Made by a program: the position numbers and the translations under genes
From: Panicum virgatum
Taxonomy: Eukaryota > Streptophyta > Magnoliopsida > Poales > Poaceae
Length of the DNA: 64,000 nucleotides
Assembly: GCF_016808335.1 (NCBI RefSeq)
Contig: NC_053138.1
Location: forward strand, 12,517,900 to 12,581,899
Reading direction: 5' to 3'
Notes under the pieces: model-generated
What the model was told of the DNA's origin: nothing
What the model saw: the letters and a program-made list of their open reading frames with translations, nothing else
Database searches by the model: none
Part shown: positions 32,015 to 44,627 of the stretch, one piece after another
Layout: each line of letters starts with the position of its first letter
How positions within the stretch are numbered: the first letter of the stretch is position 1

Positions 32015-32976
32015 TGTTAGAAATCTAGGCAATTTTCGGTATATTTTAATTCCAAAATTAAATATATAAACTAGCAATATTTCTATGACTTTAAGGAGTA
32101 AAATAAAACATGTGAACATGTTTATACTTATCACACATATAAGCATAAACAATATAAATAACCAAAGTTTCAGGGAGTACCCTAAAGCGGGGCCGTTGCC
32201 GGAAGCATTGGCTGCGCTGTTACCAACTGGAGTAGACATCTACTCGGTTGGCCTCAGTCGAAGTAGTCGAACTAAATCGGTGCAGGAAGAAGTTCGCAGT
32301 GCGGTCCCACGAACGGTCACCAAGATGTAGTCGACGTAGTCGTTCGGCCACCAGAATGTAGTTGACGTAGTCGTTCGGCTCGTCCACCAGGAAGTAGTCG
32401 TACAATCGGGCAAAGCCTTAGTATTTTTGAGCAGTCACGCTAAAGCGTTACCCAAAAACCTGATTGCCCGCCTATCCCGTGCAGGATCTCAAGGCGAGCA
32501 AGGTTTCGGAGGCCTGCTCACGCTAATTCTGTGCGCGCAGAAATTAGCGTTGGGGAACTCAGTTGTTGCAACTGGAGAGGGAGAAGAGAGGAGCCGAGTT
32601 GCCTCAGTGCTCTGGTGAACCTGGACACCATCAGAGTCATTTAGGTGATGCGGTTATGGCCATTAATTACATATTTAATTGCACGTTTAATCGCACGATT
32701 AATTGCTGTCAACGGCAAAATAGCCATCACATCACATCGCGCCCCGGCCCCGGCCCCGGCCACGGCCCGGCGAGGCGAGCGAGCGCGCGCGCGTGTGGTT
32801 CACAGTCCTCCTCTTACCGGCTTCACAAGTGGTGTACAAGAAGTCCACCTTTTAAGTCGGTTGAGATCCTCCTCAATTCCCGGTACGGAATTAAATATTG
32901 ATTCCCTAGCATTAATTGTGGGCTTTAAATTCTTTTAATGCTTTAGAATAAATGGGCCAAGCCCATTACTCCAACA
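32015..32976 (-). repeat. 5' LTR of the complete copia element, TATA stretch missing
   Basis: 962 bp. Compared with 26428-27529 it lacks the 59 bp with the TATA box (junction at about 32618: CTCTGGTG|AACCTGG) and has a shorter GC repeat (GCCCCGGCCCCGGCCCCGG). Remaining sequence is almost identical. Confidence 0.93.
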
Positions 32977-32981
32977 ATTCC

Positions 32982-35900
32982 GACCTTGTCCCTTGTACCT
33001 GGAACGTGGACGGGGTCGACGGAGCAGAACTTGTTGCCTTGCGATCGCACTGCATGTGGCGTTCACTGTGCGACATGATCCAATCATCATCCAGGCTCCA
33101 TGGCATGCTGGCTCTCATCCATCATCTCGATGGCACACAACCGCACAGCCTAGAATCCGAAGGCGACACGGTTTGGCACCGGCGGCACACAAAGTACAGC
33201 ACCGTTCTGACTGACAAAGTGCAGATTATAATATCTGTGCCATTCCAGCTGACACCTTGCACCGCGCATGTATGAATACATGAGCTGACGCAGTGCTTTA
33301 TCTAAAAAAAAAATGAGCTGATGCAGTGACGCCTGATGCGCATGAGTCGACACCTTAGCACAAGTACGTAGTATATGTTGCTATTTAAAACAAGGTGAAG
33401 GAGCAGCAGTGTTAGATCACCAGACAAAACCATGCACCATTGCAAGAGCCAAGAGGTACTAGCTAAGTGCAATTTAATTTATTGTAGGTGTCTCATGCGT
33501 GGAATACTCCTTGCCACATAAATTTGGCAATAATGCGGCGCCTAATTGCAGGTCGTTACAGCTAGCACATTGTTTTTTGCTGCAGTTTTTTAAGTATTGT
33601 TTAGCTAAAGAGATAGGTACCTCACGTGTCCCGCAAGGTTGATAAGTTTGGGGCCTTCGTCAATACGCCTGTGCATTGCAACGGGAAGCTATATAAATAT
33701 TCAAATTAACATATAAAAATACATGTATTCTGTAATAACATGGTAGGTTGAGAATTTAAGTTTTTTTTTCTATTTTACTCATCAAACGCTAATTCTAAAT
33801 GGTTTCGGACTCTTCACTTGACATCTCGTCACCGGATTCTGATTAGCACTCCAATTAACGGACCAAGGAATCGTAGCTTCCTTCCGTAATAAGCGATAGC
33901 GATAGAGATAGAGATGTAACGGTTATTAACTATAGTACTACCACGCAACGAAAAACTAGCTAGCCAACTTGAATGCATCAATCATTCATCGAGTGTACTA
34001 TATATACGGTGCGTTTGCTCTTAATATATATCGTTACGTTACCAAAGAGGGATCGGCCTGAGAACGACGCGCCACCCGAACTGGAGCTGCCGACGCGCGG
34101 GAGCCCCCCGCGCCACACCGGGTGGTGTTGAGTGCGCGCGCGGTCATGCGCTTGCCGGGAAAAAAGGTGCTGCTCATTGGCTTGGCTGGCTGATGATGGC
34201 CAGCCGACTCCGGCAGCAACAACGACAGTGCTCTCGCGGTGCGGCGAGATCGAAGCACACCGCGCGTGCCCAGTCTGCTGTCCTGGCCCGAAACGGCCGG
34301 CCCACGCGGCGGCGGGTCGGTGCATTCATTGGTTGGTTAGCACGGCGGCCTGAGGCGGCCGCGGCTGGAGCTCCGGCCGAAGATCTCGAGTTGAAGGGCG
34401 GAGGCGGAGGCGGCGGGGCCGCGCGCGCGCGCGCTACGCGGCGGGACAGGGACCGAGACCGACCGACGCCGTACCCGCGTCTGGTGGTGTTAGGGCGATG
34501 GTTGGATGGATCCGCGTTCGTTCGTTCGCCCGGTACGCGCGCGCGCGCACGGCACCTGCCACCACGGCGGACGCGGACGGGGGGGACCCGCCGCGCCACG
34601 CGACGCGCTCGCTTTTGCTTCCTCTCTAGCTTCCGTGGCCGGGCCCGGGCGGGCGGCGGTTGGTCCTGCGATTGTGGGCGCGCACCGACACCGACACCGT
34701 CACCGACAGATCTCGCGCGGCGCACGGCGGCTCGTCGCCCCGCTGCCGCGCCATGTCCGAGTCCGCTCACGCGTTGACTCCGGCACCGGCAGGCAGGGGC
34801 GCCAATCCAGGGTGCCGGCCGTCCACTGTGCCGTGCCGTCGGAGTTAAAGGCCACGTCCAATGCTTCGTGTCCTGGGGCTGCAGGCCCATATTCTCGTGC
34901 CAGTTTTTATTTAATCCGCAGGAACAACAGGCGTCGCCGATCTTCCTCCGAAATCGCAGCCCGAGCTCCGCCGGAGTCGTCCGGGGGACTGACGCTGACC
35001 GGCGCCGCAGGTGAGGGTGAGCGGGTCCGCGTTGGCCGACCGACCGGCGTCTGATCCCCTGCCCTGGGGCCTGGCCTTGTCTCACTCTCGCAGCGCGATC
35101 TTCGTGGTCGTGGACCACGCCCCAAGCCGCGGGGGCGCCACGGCCCACGGCTTCGGCGGGGGCACCCGATTTGTCTCGCGACAACAAGATGCTCACTCTC
35201 GCCGTCTCCTACCTCGTCGGTGCCAAGTACAATAGCTACTACTACTACTACTAACTACTTCCGAGTCAAAAAAAGAAAAAAAAAGAGCAGCTACTGCTTC
35301 TACGGCTCACGCCCACGTATCGTTGCTTTCGCCCACGTACCGTTCGTTGCAACTTGCTCTCGAGCGGGACAGATGGATAGCAACCCGTAGCGACTGGCAG
35401 GGAGTATTCCTGGTGAACCTTTTCAACTCCATGATCTCAAATAGATTCGTCAGGAAGCTTCAGGCCCCAAGTGATCACGGCCAGAGAATGCCACACCAGG
35501 GTGATCACCCGGTTGTTGAGCCATTGAAGTTGACACTTAGGAGCACCAGACCGTGCTAGCACAGCAATTTGAAGGTCTAGTAACCAAAATGCACGGCACG
35601 TTGCAACGGTGCAGCAAATCAAACAATCAGATGCCTACACGCCGGTGATGTGAGAATTTGAAAGCATGCGCAAATAAACATTGATTTCTCATGCTTGAGT
35701 AATAGAGTAGGCCGCGGGAGAGGAGGAACCAGTTGTGTTTCAGTTGCAGTGATAGGTAAGACAGCAAAATATAAGACAAGGGTAAATGGGTGATGATCCA
35801 GGCACACGCACAGCGCACACCATCAGCATCAACTCTTCTTTAAAAAAAATATTAAAGAAATGGGATCTAGGATGGTGCAACAGAGTATATATATCAGGAA

Positions 35901-36334
35901 TCGAAGTGTATTAACCATCGCATTAGTAACACGAAGAATGGGAATCACAGAGGCAAGCGTGCCCATATATACATCAATCATCAATGAACACGAAATTGAT
36001 GTCAGCCTGTAGTCTGCTCCCTCCCCGTCAAAGGAAGGGAGAAATGCTCCCCAACAATTGGTGGAAGCTGAAAAGTACATAACTGAACCTACAACCATCA
36101 TTTGTTGTTTACACTGCTCAATCAGGTTGTATACACTCAAAAGTACTACGGTGTTGTGTGATTGATTCTATATATGCTTTCTTCATGAGCCCTCCGGCGA
36201 CAAGGTGCGGGAAGATTGCTGTCGGAACAAAACCCCTAATCAGAACAATAGAATCTGATTGTTCTGATTGGCAAGCTTTCAGCGCCACAGATAAGCAGCC
36301 ACTTTGAGGTTTTACGGGCCAGAAATCCATAGTT
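32982..36334. other. Intergenic DNA with a GC-rich island and the GT31 3' flank
   Basis: 32982-34020 is mixed and gene-free. 34030-35200 is a CpG-rich island with long overlapping frames on both strands (simple-composition Arg/Ala/Pro/Gly translations), which I do not accept as genes. 35230-35250 is a short ACT repeat. 35830-36334 probably contains the 3' UTR of the minus-strand GT31 gene. Confidence 0.4.
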
Positions 36335-39300
36335 CTACTCTTCCTCCTCAACTTCAGGTGGTAAAGTTGGGCTTTTCGAGCACAAAGTGGTGTTGTGAAG
36401 CTGCTTTATTTTTTCAGTTATGTTACAGGAACCTGGAACAGAACAATGAAGACCTATTAACATTTGTTGAAATTTCTATGCATGTGCTTTATCCAAAAGA
36501 GATGGCATCAGGTTAATTCTTTCATAGCTATAGTCCTATGCATCAATGATATGGCCAGCGTACAATGGCATTTTGCATTTACTAGAAATAGTAAGATTCG
36601 ACGGAAAAATTAACACAGCGTTATAGTACCGCTAAGATTCTGAGGCAGATCAATTGTTCATGCAGATATACCTGAACATTTCTTATCCCAGACAGCAATG
36701 GAGCTGGGAGTGCATGTTGGATCACACATTGCACGGTTGTCTTCATGCTTTACATTCATGGCAAGCATCCATGCACCAACGGTAACGTCTTCATAGTCAA
36801 ACATCCTTAAGCTGGATAGCACAAAGGGGATAATTACTATTTGGAAATTACAAGAAAGAAAAAGCAAGGAAAGTGGTAATATGCAAAAAAAAATGATGGG
36901 TGCCATTGTCCTAGAGTTCATTTGGTGCATGGTGCTCATAACAATAGAGCAGCTATACTACTATCGTAAAGTATGTAAATTCAGGTATACTCAGCACGTC
37001 TTAAACTTACTTGCGCACTATATGTTTCTTGGATGAAAAAAAATCCCCAGGTTAATGCACTTCATGTTTCACGAGAAACAAAAGATCAATCAAATTATTT
37101 CAAGAACACATGCAACAAATAAAATGTCACCTGTACCATTGCATTGTCTAAGTGCACTTCATGCATAAAAATTATCGACATTGAGTTTCTTGGATGTACA
37201 TAATATGTAGATAATGATATCCCATGTTTTGATTAAAAATAAAGGCCAACAAACTATAACTGACGAACCTTTCACTCTTTGCAGTAGCTACAGCTTCAAC
37301 CACCTCAGAAGAAAGAGCATATAGTGAACCAGATGCGTGCACAAAGTACTCATTACCTAACAAATCCCATGAACTCTCGTACCTGCAATTTAGACAGAAG
37401 CTCTTCCATCAAGAAACAACAATAAAGGTATAATTTGGAAAGGGCTACTGATGCATTGATGTTCTAAGCCAACAACCAAGTAAACAGAATACAAAAGGAC
37501 TTCAAATATAGACAAAAAGTTGCAGGCCATGGATCACTGAACAGGGTCGTCAAAGAGTTCATGACCAAGATGGTATCAGTACCCCATGGATATATAATTT
37601 GGCAATAGCATATTCAGCATTTGTATGTGAATTAAAGCAACATATGTCCCAGAATTTGAAATGATCATTTCATTTGTAAAGAGATGTATCTTAATGAAAT
37701 TTAGAAGAAACATGTCTCAGAATTTGAACTGACCATTTCATATTTGGATCATTGACAACTGGTCCTTTCTTCATGCAACCAACGTAAGTCCGGTGCTCAG
37801 GTCTTTCTTTTGCAAGAAGAGCAGCAAGTCTATCTGTCTCAGAAGTATGAAAAGGAGTCATAAAATGGATTTAAGAAACTGTAAAACATAACCTCTGACT
37901 TTACCTGGACGCAGATAGATATCATCATCAGCTTTGACATAGAATTCTGCGTCAAACATATGATAAGCTGTTTTGAAAAATGCTAACCTGTCACATGGGT
38001 GATGAAAATTAGGATAGATGACATTAATCACATGTAAGTTTGTAGGTGAAATTGTACAGATACAATGGTCAAAGCTTAGACATGCTTACATCTTCTGTGG
38101 CGGCTTTGTATCCTCATCAGCATCAATAAACAAGAAGTCATGATGCATGTCCGCCTCTTTCTGAAGATCTTCCATTTTTTGTTTGTCTTTGGGCCGTACA
38201 GCGACAAACCTAAAAGTTAACCCAGTTCCATGTTCCAAACTGCAACAACAAAAGGAAAAGATCAACGTAAGCCCAAACAAGGTTCAGCGTGTTACTGACA
38301 TCTTAAAAGTTGAAAAATAGTATAAATCAGACCATGTAGCCAATGAATGGCCTGAACAAGAGACAATAGAGGGTCAACAGGGTTGTGTTATAGATCTTTG
38401 CAGCATTACATGGGCACAAGAAGTCAAGAACGATGTTGGAATCTGACTTAGATATGAGTGTCTGATTTGGCAACGATGAAAGAAAAACTTGCAAAATTCC
38501 AAAATCCAAGTTGGATTCGGGCATCTGATTTGAAAAGAAAAACTAAGAAATAAAAAAGAAAAAAGAAAACTCGGGACATAGATGTCCAGCTAAAATTGTT
38601 TTTTTCTTTTTTATATTTGAAAGGTGGATTCAAGTCACAGTAGCAGTTATGTGCATGTGTATAATCAAAAGTCTACAACTCCATACTTTGACCACTGGTA
38701 TCTCATATATTACAACGTCCATGACCATAAAATTAACATGGTATTAACGTGCTTTAAAATGAATCCAACCAATGGTATCAAAATTTGTATAGTATGATCG
38801 ACAAATTCAAAGACCAAGTTTCATCAAAGATCATAAAAAATTGAAGCTTGGGTGTCTGTGTGGGCACCTTACAAAAAGAGGGACTATATACAGAAAATTG
38901 ATGTAGAAAATATTACAGCAGATTACTTGTTTCGCATCTCCAGTCCCCAGTTTCTAGATCACTGGGTAATCTCAATTTCAAGATACATAGAGTCATAGAC
39001 TAGATATGAAAATTTTTAACTGAAAAGAATAGCTGTAAGGAACTCTGCCCCCACTTCAACCATATTACATAAAGTGGGCACATAAGAAAGAGGTCCAAAT
39101 AGATTTACGAGAGAGCATTAAATGAGGACACACTGAGACCTAATCACAACGATTCTTTTATGAGCAGAAATTTGCACACCAACATCCTAGTCTAGTTCTT
39201 GACTTCTTGTAAAAGCGATGTATAGAACACAATATTTTTGTAATGTTCGTTAATTGTAATTCAAGTACAGTTTATCCATGACAAATGACTTTGAGTGAAT

Positions 39301-42300
39301 AGTTAATGAAGCTTATCATAAATTCTAATTTTATTTTTCATCCCAGAACCCTCTGCTTCTGCATTGAAAAGCATATACTGTAAACATAACACTTCATTAT
39401 GTATGTACTATTGTGAAAGAAACACAGGATGCGCCTGAATGCAACTTGGACACAAACGATAAAAATGTTAATTCTAAACCAAAAGGCAAAAAAAACATAA
39501 AATCGAGAACATTATAAAATTCCGAGGTGCCAATCTATTTGGTTCCATATCCACACCCTCCAGGGGCAGTCTCCTCAGCAACTAAAACAACCCTGTAACT
39601 TGTGTACATTACTAGCTTTGTAGTGAGTCACCTGCTCCTTGCTTTTTTGTGTCTACATTGCAAAGTCTCAAACAGTGAATTGCATTTCTGCTTACTGTGT
39701 TGACACTTAGACTGCAAAATGTAAAAACCTGTGCCAAGAAATCATCCTATAATCCGCACAGTAAAAAAGGTTTTATCATCCTTTTCTCTTGGCCGATTTC
39801 ACCACTTAAAGCTCCCAAATAAACAAGTAGCTAGCGTATCTTCCCTATAAACAAGCTACCAAGCTTCCACTATACTTTTTGGCAGTGGTCCAATAGAGTT
39901 ATCAAATCTACTTCAGTAACTGAGTCTTGATGTACACTTTCTGCTGGCATTCATGATACTTGATATGGGAATATAATTTATGGGTGTCACATATGGAATC
40001 AAATTTATATTGCTAATTGAAGTTGTCATTTCTGCTATATTTGATAGAAGGGTTTTTTGGATATAGACCATTACAATTCTGCAAGTTTGGAGAATTGCCA
40101 TTACAATTCAGGTATTCTGAAACATGCCATTACAATTATTGGACTTCCTGAATCTTGCCATTTTCTACGTATACCAGCCGCTTTGGGCCCATTGTCAGAC
40201 GCGGATGCGTATGCAGAGGGCGTATAGACGCCAGTTCGTCTATGGCGTTAAGAGCTCCGGTCCCATCCGTCCAATCCCATCGCCATTACAATGGTCCGGC
40301 GATAGGTTGTGGGTAGGGAGCAGTCGAGCGACTGTGCCATGGGGCCACGCGGAGACCGTCGGCCTGGGGGGCGCGTGCAGCAGTCGAGTGGCGGCGCCAT
40401 GGCGGCCACACGCGCAAGCCACCGCCAGGCCGGCCGAGCGCGGGGAGCGCGCACGCGAGCAGCTTTGGTCGCCTGGCCGAACACGAGCAGTGCTTGGTGC
40501 CGTGCGAGGTGACGCGGGTGAGGGCGTGGCCGTGCAGCGCAGCACAGGTTCGTCGTTGTAGATGTTCAGGCGCCGGCGTGGTGGTGCTCCCTCGGCGCGT
40601 CCTCCTCCTCTGCTTCCTGGTCACCGCGGCTCTTTCCTCTCTCGGCGCGACGGCGGCCTCGGTGCAGCGGCACCCGCTCAGGGTGGTGCCTCCTCGGCGG
40701 TGTTGTTCGGTGCGGGCTTGATGGCGACGTTCCCCTTCTGGTGCTTGACGGCGTCCTCCTCCTGGGGCTTCTCCTTGCGCGGCTCTGTGTCCTCCTCTTC
40801 CCCGCGTTCTTCTCTGCTCCACGCCTCCCACGCCTCCTTCGTCCTTCCTTCAATCAGAGGCGGTGGGTCTGACTACAATGCCAATTGAAAGAAATAAAAA
40901 AAATTGAAGTCGTGGAGTTCAAATCGAAGCACAAAACACTAATGCTGCTTCCGTTTGCTTGCATCTCGCAAGCACTCGAATTGAAAGAGCGGCTTGGAGC
41001 ATTGGATAGGTGGAGAAAAGGATAAGATGAGATGGATGGCATGCTGCAGAGATTGTCGTGCACCTCGATCAAGCGCTGGCCCTAGTAGTACATCTGGGGG
41101 CACACTGCCGCGAGCAGCCCGAGCAGGTCCAAGGCCACCGTCGGGGACATCTCCTGCTGGACCCCGAGGAGCGTTGGAGGAGGATGAGGATGAGGAAGTG
41201 GGCACCTGCGCTAGCGATGAAAGCAGATGGATCTGCTTGGGCAGGCTGTGCGCGCCAAGCCGGCAAGGCAGGGAGCGGCTCATGCCTCCTGCCCGGCCGC
41301 AGTAGGCGAGCGGCGGCGCCAGGGAGAAGAGAACGGCGATGGGATCGGACGGAGAGGAGCTCTCAACGCTGTAGACGAACTGGCGTCTATACGCCCTCTG
41401 CATACGCATCCGCGTCTGACAATGGACCCAAAGCGGCTGGTATACGTAGAAAATGGCAAGATTCAGGAAGTCCAATAATTGTAATGGCATGTTTCAGAAT
41501 ACCTGAATTGTAGTGGCAATTCTCCAAACTTGCAGAATTGTAATGGTATGTATCCAAAAAACCCTTGATAGAATGCCATAAGCCCATAACTGCCTGCGGT
41601 GGAGGTCATGTTAGCCATCATTCAAAATCCACGATATGTCAAATTAGGCTCAGTAGTGACAGCTACCAAACATCCCTAATTAGTAAGACTCACCCTGCAT
41701 TTCCCTACTGAAAGTGCATGCCCTGAGTTTGCAACAGCTACAATCATAGAATCATCCTTTTTCAAGGTTCCAAAGAGTGAGCATTCACAGTTGGACAAGA
41801 CGCATCAGCGATCTAAGTTACTAGAAACCTGTAGAGGAGAAATGCAAGCAACAGCAAGCCCACAAGTAATGTTTTTAACAGATCCCATCGTGGTATCAGC
41901 TAGGCACGCAAACGCAGCTACAGGCTTCTAGTACAAGCATAGCTCGGGCAGCACCGACATAGATCATGAATCTACCCAGATCCAAGCAGCACGAATGGAT
42001 AAGGTAGCCAGCTTATGGGAGTGTGCGGAACCTTACGATGCCTTCGGGGTTGGGCGGGAACCAGGTGGCCCGCACCGCGGCGCGGCGCGCGGCGGATCCG
42101 TGCTCCGTGTAGACGCCCACGACGGCGAGCACCTTGTCCCTGTCGGCGGCGGAGTAGTTGCGGCCAGGCGAGGAGGACGCTAGGAAGGAGCGGAGCGAGT
42201 CCTCGGCGCGGCCGCAGCGGAAGGCGGCCGCGGGAGGCGGCCGCGGCGGGGGCGGGCGGCTGCGGCTGGCGGAGACGGCGAAGGCGAAGGAGGCGGCGGC

Positions 42301-42474
42301 GAGGATGAGGCAGGTCGCGGCGAAGAGGACGAGGAGGCGGCTCGCGGAGACGGGGGAGGAGGAGGAGGGGAAAGTGGGGGTGTAGGGGCGGCGCGGCTTG
42401 GCCTCGTCGTCGGAGCGGCGGTAGGGGAGGAGGTCGTCGTCGTGGTGGCGGTGCTTGGGGTGGTGGAGCGGCAT
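36335..42474 (-). CDS. GT31 beta-1,3-galactosyltransferase-like protein (B3GALT12/14 type)
   Basis: Seven exons: 42474-42032, 38239-38090, 37987-37905, 37833-37734, 37382-37269, 36811-36672, 36432-36335. All junctions are GT-AG and keep one frame of 375 residues. Residues 1-46 are cytosolic and basic, 47-67 form a membrane anchor ([21 protein letters not shown] part), then a short stem and the GT31 domain: [31 protein letters not shown], the Asp cluster [10 protein letters not shown] (DDD 218-220, metal and sugar-nucleotide binding), [33 protein letters not shown] and CDPTC..SIAVWD, ending PPEVEEEE. Such enzymes add beta-1,3-galactose to glycans in the Golgi (known for the family; the acceptor is inferred unknown). 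Intron 1 is 3.8 kb because of a Mutator-like insertion. The splice sites on both sides look intact. Confidence 0.93.
40050..40283 (+). repeat. Left TIR of the Mutator-like element
   Basis: Contains three CCATTACAATT at 40068, 40098 and 40127, about 30 bp apart, then CCATTTTCTACGTATACC. The mirrored set lies at 41460-41545. Confidence 0.88.
41330..41564 (-). repeat. Right TIR of the Mutator-like element
   Basis: Reverse complement of the left TIR with few differences, ending CATCCAAAAAACCC-type sequence (ATCCAAAAAACCC) before TTGATAGAA. Confidence 0.88.
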
Positions 42475-43139
42475 TGCTGCGGCTGCTTCTAGGAGGTTCC
42501 AGAAGGAGGGAGGCGGAGCGAGTGGGAGGAGGGGGGGTCGCCGGTCGGAAGCAGAGGAGGAGGTAGAGTTGGTTTGATCTGATCTGACTGTCCGAGCGGC
42601 ATTGCTTTGGGTTTAAGCTTTGCTTAATGTGATAGCCACACTTTTATTTGTACTGATAAAGAAGCAGTGATGAGCTGAGTGTATTTGACTGCATTTTGTG
42701 TCAAAATTGCAGAATTAGTCCCATTTCGCATTTGAAATCTGTGCGCAAGTTTTAAATTTTTTACGGGTTTCCAAAAAAAAATCTCACTTTGAAAGGGTCA
42801 CTTATGAATTTAGAATTTGAGACTTTACTGTTATTCTGTTAAGCAACGTTACAAAGATGCGTAATACGTGTGTATAGTGGTGGGAACGTTCGGGACAAAT
42901 TTCGCTCGCATCGTTTTCTACACTTAACACGCTCGAAAAATGGGATGCAAAATTTGGAAACGGGATGGAAACGATTTCAGGCTCGTCATGATTCTTTTTT
43001 GAGAAGAAGGTAGAAATTGAGATGATGTCCCGCTAGAAAATTTGGGATGGGCCAGCCCACATCCTCCTCTGTCCTCTCCCAAGCAAATTGAGGCCCAGTT
43101 CGCGGACAGTGGTACCAGGGGCCGGAATCCCGGTTCCAT
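42475..43139. other. Promoter region of the GT31 gene
   Basis: Begins with a GC-rich 5' UTR-like stretch, then AT-rich DNA. No TATA box I would defend, no gene. Confidence 0.45.
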
Positions 43140-44627
43140 CTAGCGTAGTTCAGGCATTTCATATACCTGGAGAAGCATTCTGAGAGGAGCGGAACTGCTG
43201 AAGGAAGGTATTATATGGAGAATCGGTAACGGAGAGAATGTAAAGATATGGGAGGACCTATGGCTACCCAGAGGATCTACAAGAAAACTGGCCACTCCTA
43301 GAAGATCATGCTTGCTGACAAGAGTTAATGAACTTATTGATCCAGTTACGGGTGAATGGGATGAGCAGCTAATCTGTGACAATTTTTGGCCAGAGGATGC
43401 GGCCGAAATCTTAAGGATTCCAATTAATGTACATATGGAGGACTGGCCTGCATGACACTTTGACCCAAAGGGCTTATTTTCAGTTAAATCAGCTTATAAA
43501 GTGGCAGTGACAAGAAGAGATGCTCTTACAGGCAGAGATGGTTCCACTTCTGGGAATGCAAATGGGGGTGGGGATGAATTTAAATGGCACAAAATATGAC
43601 AGCTCAAAGTTCCCAATAAAGTGAAGATGTTTGTGTGGCGATTAGCACACAACAGCCTACCTGTGAGAAGAAATGTGGCTAACCGAGGTATCAATATTGA
43701 TACTATGTGCCCAGTTTGTAGAAGGTTTGATGAAGACTGTGGACATCTATTTTTCAAATGTAATTTTGCTAAGCTGTGCTGGCGCCTCATGAATATGGAA
43801 CACATTAGAGCTGAATTGGTGAATTGTCAATCAGGAGTGGAAATAATTAATAAGATTTGGGGATTTGATAGACACATACAACTGAAAGTTATTGTATTTC
43901 TTTGGAGATGGTGGTCAGCAAGAAACAAGGTGAATGAAGGTGAGAGGATGCAGAGTGCGAATGAGATTTGTAGCTCTGTATGTTATTTCTTGATGGAGGT
44001 TCAAAAATTGGAGAGAAACGCAATGAAACAAACGGCTGTGGCCCGGTATAGTTGGAAACCACCCCCTGCAGACATTTATAAAATTAATTCTGATGGGTCT
44101 TTCGATCCGAGTAGCAGATCAGGGGGTTGGGGATTTGTTGTAAGGGACAGTAGCGGTGAGGTTCTAGCTGCAGGAGCGGGTAATATTACCTACGCAGCAT
44201 CATCTTTGCAAGCTGAAGCTATTGCAGTGTATAAGAGCATCCTTCAGGCAACACGTCTTGGTATGACACGAATAATCTTGGAGATGGACGCTACCGTCCT
44301 TGCTTCTGCTCTGAAATCATGCTATGTTGATCGGAGTGCTATTGGTGGTTTGGTGTATCAGATACGAGACATTATGTGTGACGATTTCTCTTGCTGTACT
44401 GTCTCTGTGTGTAATCGAAGCTATAATAAAGTGGCAGATTGCTTAGCTTTTCATGGAGCGTATGTGTTGTCTTCTGGTTCTGAAGTGTTTATGAACCGTC
44501 CCAGACTATGTAAAGGACCAATTTTTGGGCGATTTGCCCAATATTGTCTAACGTGTTAGTGATTTGAATAATAATAAAAAAAGTTCACTCCCAACTCGTC
44601 CACCAACCGTGTCTTCAAAAAAAAAAA
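43140..44627 (+). mobile_element. 5'-truncated L1-type LINE with RNase H domain
   Basis: Starts within the last part of reverse transcriptase (SYTWRSILRGAELLKEGIIW) with stops in the early part. An open stretch of 312 codons (43621-44559) encodes the zinc-binding reverse transcriptase region (KMFVWRLAHNSLPVRRN, CPVCRR, HLFFKC) and an RVT_3 RNase H (INSDGSFDPSSRSGGWG, LQAEAIAVYKS, EMDATVL, NRSYNKVADCLA). It ends with a short tail and an A run (about 44616-44627). Truncated at the 5' end as is usual for LINEs, and inactive because of stops near 43456 and 43599. Confidence 0.88.

Larger units (their letters stand above)
26428..32976 (-). mobile_element. Complete Ty1/copia insertion, TSD ATTCC
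   Basis: A 6,549-bp element on the minus strand. Both LTRs are present (26428-27529 and 32015-32976) and the 5-bp duplication ATTCC lies at 26423-26427 and 32977-32981. A polypurine tract GGTGGGGAT adjoins the 3' LTR (27530-27538). No usable primer-binding site follows the 5' LTR. By eye the LTRs differ by a handful of substitutions plus length changes, which suggests a fairly recent insertion. Confidence 0.95.
40050..41564. mobile_element. Mutator-like element with GC-rich cargo, TSD TTGATAGAA
   Basis: A 1,515-bp element inside GT31 intron 1. A perfect 9-bp duplication TTGATAGAA lies at 40041-40049 and 41565-41573. Terminal inverted repeats are about 230 bp (40050-40283 and 41330-41564), starting GGGTTTTTTGGATA. 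The interior (about 40284-41329) is very GC-rich, unlike the AT-rich TIRs, and lacks a transposase. That is the profile of a grass Pack-MULE carrying captured gene pieces; I cannot name the source genes. Confidence 0.9.

Noticed and set aside
34174..35196. 340-codon frame on the minus strand in a CpG-rich island
   Set aside because: Translation is Arg/Ala/Pro simple composition, frames are open on both strands, and no start context, splice site or domain supports it.
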